64,000 nucleotides of DNA, from the NCBI RefSeq assembly GCF_000316515.1, contig NC_019675.1, forward strand, positions 186,001 to 250,000. The letters run 5' to 3'. The stretch comes from Cyanobium gracile PCC 6307 (GTDB taxonomy: Bacteria > Cyanobacteriota > Cyanobacteriia > PCC-6307 > Cyanobiaceae). Below, piece after piece: positions 62,601 through 64,000 of this stretch (positions within the stretch are counted from its first letter, which is position 1; every line of letters begins with the position of its first letter). The notes beneath the pieces were generated by a model. That model ran no database searches and was not told where the DNA came from. It saw only the letters and a list, made by a program, of their open reading frames with translations. A program made the position numbers and the translations under genes.

Positions 62601-63256
62601 CTGAGCCCTCACGCCGCGTTGGCCAGCACCTCACCCCCGCTCCCGGGCTGCAGATCCACAACCTGGTGGATATGGGCCTGCATGAGCGGCGCCATCCCGC
62701 CGCCAGCTTCCGGGCCATTCACCTGCAGGCCGATGCCGCCGGCCCGGAGCCGCAGAGACAAGCCACCTGGCGGGAGTGGCTGCGCCAGGGCAATCTCTTC
62801 CAGTTCCTCCCCCACCTGCTGCTCTCCACCCCTGGCTGGGGCGGCAACGAGGAGCCGGCCGCGGTGGATCCGCCCCAGGTGTGGGTGAGCGCCAGCACGG
62901 GAGAAAACCCGCCCGATGGGCCCGCCGCCCAGGAAGCGGCGGCGGCCGGGCAGCAGCGGGCCTGGCTGGAGCTCGGCCGCTACGCCCCTCAGCAGGCCCA
63001 GCCGCTGCTGGTGGCACTGGCGGCTGCCTGGCAGAGATCGGATCTGCCCATGCCGGAGCAGGCGTTCGAGCTGGAGGGGACCCGTGGTGAGGTGCTCGCC
63101 CAGGCGGAGCTGGCCTGGCCTGAGCAGCGGCTGGCGGTGACGGTGGATCAAACCGACGCCGATGCCTTCGCCGCAGCAGGCTGGCGTTGCTGGCCGTTGG
63201 AGGATCCTCCCGGCAGCACGGCCGCCGCCATCCGCGAGGCGCTCGCAACGTCCTGA
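56660..63256 (+). CDS. Giant DEAD-box helicase with DUF1998 and nuclease-like domain (DruE/DrmA-DrmB-like)
   Basis: 2198 residues from a TTG. Helicase lobe 1: YRHQEKAFDRLLPG, Walker A NTLVATGTGSGKTECFLLPL near 95, Walker B RYLVVDEFHSFDGAQGTDLA near 232, CVGTSATLGG. Several four-Cys sites follow (CRDCGATA, CPTCQSRE). Lobe 2 (~1050-1095): LLSATSTLEMGINIGDLSSV and ANYLQRIGRAGRRDGNAMVG. Zinc ribbons FCPSCSYTS and CPRCGHSG come next, then DUF1998 near 1640 (FDSVPGGTGYVRQLIEAGAK, ACSCSDGCYRCIFMYRQRFD). Around 1740-1860 lies a PD-(D/E)xK-like block: RADFLLTPTAGGKPIAIYTD, GWEYHRGRLATDAEQRMALQ. This resembles DruE of Druantia or a DrmA-DrmB fusion. The last 300 residues are not recognised. Confidence 0.85.
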   Translation: MLPSVVASELEQVAADAIRTAFHPTTPGFAGLIDRFLDDRERLFKGPYVTVALPFHQGSSRNWFPQIPLPFPPYRHQEKAFDRLLPGSPRNTLVATGTGSGKTECFLLPLLEHCRQQHAQGIRGIKAILIYPMNALATDQARRLADLIHTIPALAGLRAGLYIGSDDEAKTAAMTASSVITDKDALHKAPPDILLTNYKQLDYLLIQPHVQSLWEHNGRLSDGTSVLRYLVVDEFHSFDGAQGTDLACLIRRLRDRLHCPGEELVCVGTSATLGGPESREAMLTYAGQIFASRFESAALIEEERLSPEEFFTGHTAYGDPDNGGLFALPLPGLDAVDRLDPEHATAAEAYIATQAALWLGDTLPSPPEGNVHDDGWRLALGWQLGTLPAVHNLVRQAAGTCSIEELLERFSRQLGLGDRYPRRYRVLLLESLLALVAHARRSTTRLDGQAVVVPWLNLRVQLWLRELKRMVASVEAEPQLRHSDDLAGSDISLHLPVVHCRDCGATAWTSTVLNSGSNRLDRANNLRSFYKAFFSGAPELRYLFPQGPAARADSCSHQLCASCLSFHPAKELVEATPTGALPVCPTCQSRELVPVDIPDCSTVDEHNHPRVSRDCPYCNAQQGLLLIGSSAANLTSTWSASLFASAFNGDKKLLAFSDSVQDAAHRAGFIAGRAYRTSFRTALTTTVQQADGPLPLDALQERLISHWQQRFPNPVDFAATFIPHDLEWLSEWDALQQQLTPSLEASGTLMRYGCDRLRWDVAAEFGYRARLGSSVEQAGALAAAADPAAVNKLLPGLLGRLENEIEPLRGLRLGQLQQLVVGLLQHLRQRGGLALPELVGREGKTSEYLDSGGENTYPFNQIPYLPGFGRNSTRPIFLTSFRGKGRFEQLVRESGRPTWAQHWLLRTLSPAAPLDAEQQKEALHAVVDALGQAGLLLQFSGPRNERIWAIPPAVITVSSEAHAVRCEDCGDRHSVPTEQLSLWDGLPCQVRHCAGRYRPDPRGGLQLYRRLYQRGEVHRIVAREHTGLLERGDRERLETQFIRGEFRSDPNLLSATSTLEMGINIGDLSSVLLASVPPEPANYLQRIGRAGRRDGNAMVGTVVTGTAHDLYFFSDPREMLQGQVNPPGCYLDAAAILRRQLLAYSLDRWVASGLDHLALPRKLKPVLDAVEKASAGSIPEQFPYTWLGWVQAQQLDLLERFCALFGEELQPASRRDLGLFLLTPAAGAGGDGAFDAPFAAPFAEELLARLRDLVAERKRLGAEARKLRERFNKLCERPDDGLTPEERDAKDAIRREQFAYNQLRKDLDSRPLLAMLTDEGFLPNYAFPESGVTLKSVLWRKLPGRSGEGRSGAGRRSEELPPLSYERPANVAIRELVPDGQFYAQGRRVKVDQVDPNLNKPERWRFCPSCSYTSRETEDDFTRKECPRCGHSGYADHGQIKEMARLRQVQATTEDARSRFGDDSDERNPLFFHRELLIVPDHSRREISLAIADEDFPFGAEYLASTTFREINFGEQAVVGATHAIAGKALKVKGFELCRHCGKVQHGPPKATNHTWACKYRDKPDDAQLRQLLFMYREFNSEALRFLLPGASFWDEAGQPSFIGALHLGLRQRFGGKVDLLQSALGEEPQPGSQQRKTFLYLFDSVPGGTGYVRQLIEAGAKDLRSVFEQSLQTLQACSCSDGCYRCIFMYRQRFDRERTSKRRAIEQLQSILRRWDDLHPTDSSLSEVVINTRAESELELRFIEKLREGKGAPPGVTVTLRDDFIKGNKGYLLTFSSAQGHNGSPALVSWKVEQQVPIGEAEGVRAFSRADFLLTPTAGGKPIAIYTDGWEYHRGRLATDAEQRMALQRSGRYLFWALSWDDVVEALPTAQLPLDPNGLTVGVIPAFASKPETFIARWWPPGLLDSLSVPPPLMPRQAQLASSLQLLMAYLANPSEALWQGMAQQFCLAQASPLAIDSPELTAAAETLALGAHVQEWQGAEPSRRVGQHLTPAPGLQIHNLVDMGLHERRHPAASFRAIHLQADAAGPEPQRQATWREWLRQGNLFQFLPHLLLSTPGWGGNEEPAAVDPPQVWVSASTGENPPDGPAAQEAAAAGQQRAWLELGRYAPQQAQPLLVALAAAWQRSDLPMPEQAFELEGTRGEVLAQAELAWPEQRLAVTVDQTDADAFAAAGWRCWPLEDPPGSTAAAIREALATS

Positions 63257-63275
63257 TTCACACCCCGAACCTGCC

Positions 63276-64000
63276 ATGAGCGAGCCCCGTCTCACCGTTG
63301 CCCTCTCCAACGACTTCTTCAAGGCGTTTGGCAAGTTGCCTGAGAAGGCGCGCGGCAAGGTGGCCACCTTCCTCTCCAAGTTCCGCGACAACCCCCGCAG
63401 CCCAGGGCTCAACTACGAGCACATCGAGGGTGGCAAGGACCCCTTCATCCGCTCGATCCGGGTGGATCAGGACATCCGCTGCATCGTGCGCGCCCCCGAA
63501 GCGGGCGACACCTACGTGCTGCTCTGGATCGACAAGCACGACGACGCCTACCAATGGGCACGGCGACGCACCTGCCATGTGAACAGGGTGTCCGGCGCGC
63601 TGCAGGTGGTGGATGTCGAGGCCGCCGAAATGGCCGTGGGGGATGCCATCGCCGCCGCCGTCACCGAGGCCCTGGCGAACCAGGCGCCGGCGGAGCAGGC
63701 CTCTGCCCAGGCCGGATCGCTATTCGCGCACTGCAGCGACGACCAGTTGATGCTCCCGGGTGTTCCCGAGGCCCTGCTACCGGCCGTTCGGGCCGTCAGC
63801 AGTGAAGACACCCTCAGCCGTCTGATCGAGTGGGTGCCGCAGGATTGCGTCGATGGTCTGATCCTGCTGGCCGATGGCCGGCCGATCGAGGCGGTGATCG
63901 ACGAGCTGGAACGTCAGCGGCCCTCCACCATCGACCCCACCGATGTGGCCGCCGCCCTTGAGACCCCGGAGAGCAAAGCCGAGTTCCTGGTCATCACGGA
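63276..64000 (+). CDS. Possible UvrD-type helicase with RelE/ParE-like N-terminus, cut by window edge
   Basis: At least 241 residues, open to the right edge. Residues 5-95 have the RelE/ParE look: LTVALSNDFFKAFGKLPEKA, RGKVATFLSKFRDNPRSPGL, NYEHIEGGKDPFIRSIRVDQ, DIRCIVRAPEAGDTYVLLWI, DKHDDAYQWARRR. Then a linker with SLFAHCSDDQLMLPGVPEAL and a helical block LIEWVPQDCVDGLILLADGR, ending KAEFLVIT. Proteins with this front end that I know of continue into a UvrD/superfamily I helicase, with the P-loop further on; that part is outside the window, so the helicase is inference. It starts 19 bases after the giant helicase and is probably in its operon. Confidence 0.6.
   Translation, partial: MSEPRLTVALSNDFFKAFGKLPEKARGKVATFLSKFRDNPRSPGLNYEHIEGGKDPFIRSIRVDQDIRCIVRAPEAGDTYVLLWIDKHDDAYQWARRRTCHVNRVSGALQVVDVEAAEMAVGDAIAAAVTEALANQAPAEQASAQAGSLFAHCSDDQLMLPGVPEALLPAVRAVSSEDTLSRLIEWVPQDCVDGLILLADGRPIEAVIDELERQRPSTIDPTDVAAALETPESKAEFLVIT

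Noticed and set aside
1-64000. tRNA, rRNA, CRISPR arrays, insertion sequences, integrase or attachment sites
   Set aside because: No T-loop-like GTTCRAATCC segment with matching arms, no spaced direct repeats, no transposase or integrase motifs were found by eye; a dedicated RNA or repeat search could still find something.

Overview
The window is about 64 kb of high-GC DNA from a unicellular cyanobacterium of the Cyanobium / alpha-Synechococcus type. The evidence is a set of cyanobacterial genes: two high-light-inducible proteins behind an HLR1-like RpaB box, ClpC, CbiT, a ferredoxin-type 8-vinyl reductase (BciB-like), a group 2 sigma factor, a glycine-tailed RRM protein, a Nif11-domain protein and an ABC1 kinase. 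Short spacing, frequent gene overlaps and scattered GCGATCGC (HIP1) octamers fit this. Genus-level placement is inference.

Layout. (1) 1-9.4 kb is a loosely packed region: an edge-truncated glutathionyl-hydroquinone reductase, a secreted GH10-like glycosidase, an EF-hand protein, the hli pair, a CorA-family transporter and an RTX-type secreted protein. It also holds several decaying genes: a frameshifted NTF2-like gene, an internally deleted CopD-like gene and a coiled-coil frame without a start. (2) 9.4-15.9 kb is a tight seven-gene minus-strand run: lysA, cdaA, uppS, bioB, trhO, a GST-DUF952 fusion and a small conserved protein. (3) 16-42.5 kb is core genome: rimI, clpC, a GldA-like dehydrogenase, an alpha/beta hydrolase, a DUF1499 protein, a fused FAD oxidoreductase, cdsA-cbiT-PLP decarboxylase, an ABC1 kinase, DUF2339, the RRM protein, the sigma factor with a palindromic leader, a pseudouridine synthase, a RodZ-like protein, malQ, bciB, an LCP protein and a P-loop kinase/WYL regulator.

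(4) 42.6-64 kb is a defence island that runs off the right edge. In order it holds VapBC, a LysR-like regulator, a DrmD-like SNF2 helicase, a DrmMI-like adenine methyltransferase split by a one-base frameshift and carrying an AT-rich presumed target-recognition segment, a DUF262/HNH (GmrSD-type) protein, a TerB/glycine-zipper protein with two orphan small proteins, an Xre/MbcA-RES toxin-antitoxin pair, a 2198-residue helicase-DUF1998 protein with a nuclease-like C-terminal region, and the start of a protein with a RelE/ParE-like N-terminus that may belong to a UvrD-type helicase. The helicase and methylase genes are linked by 3-base gaps and ATGA overlaps, so they probably act as one DISARM/Druantia-related system. 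I see no separate drmA, drmB or drmC gene; the giant helicase-DUF1998 protein may take the place of DrmA plus DrmB. The TerB cassette is the least explained part and the best candidate for something new.

No rRNA, tRNA, CRISPR array or transposase was recognised. All family assignments are by eye from motifs; no database search was run.
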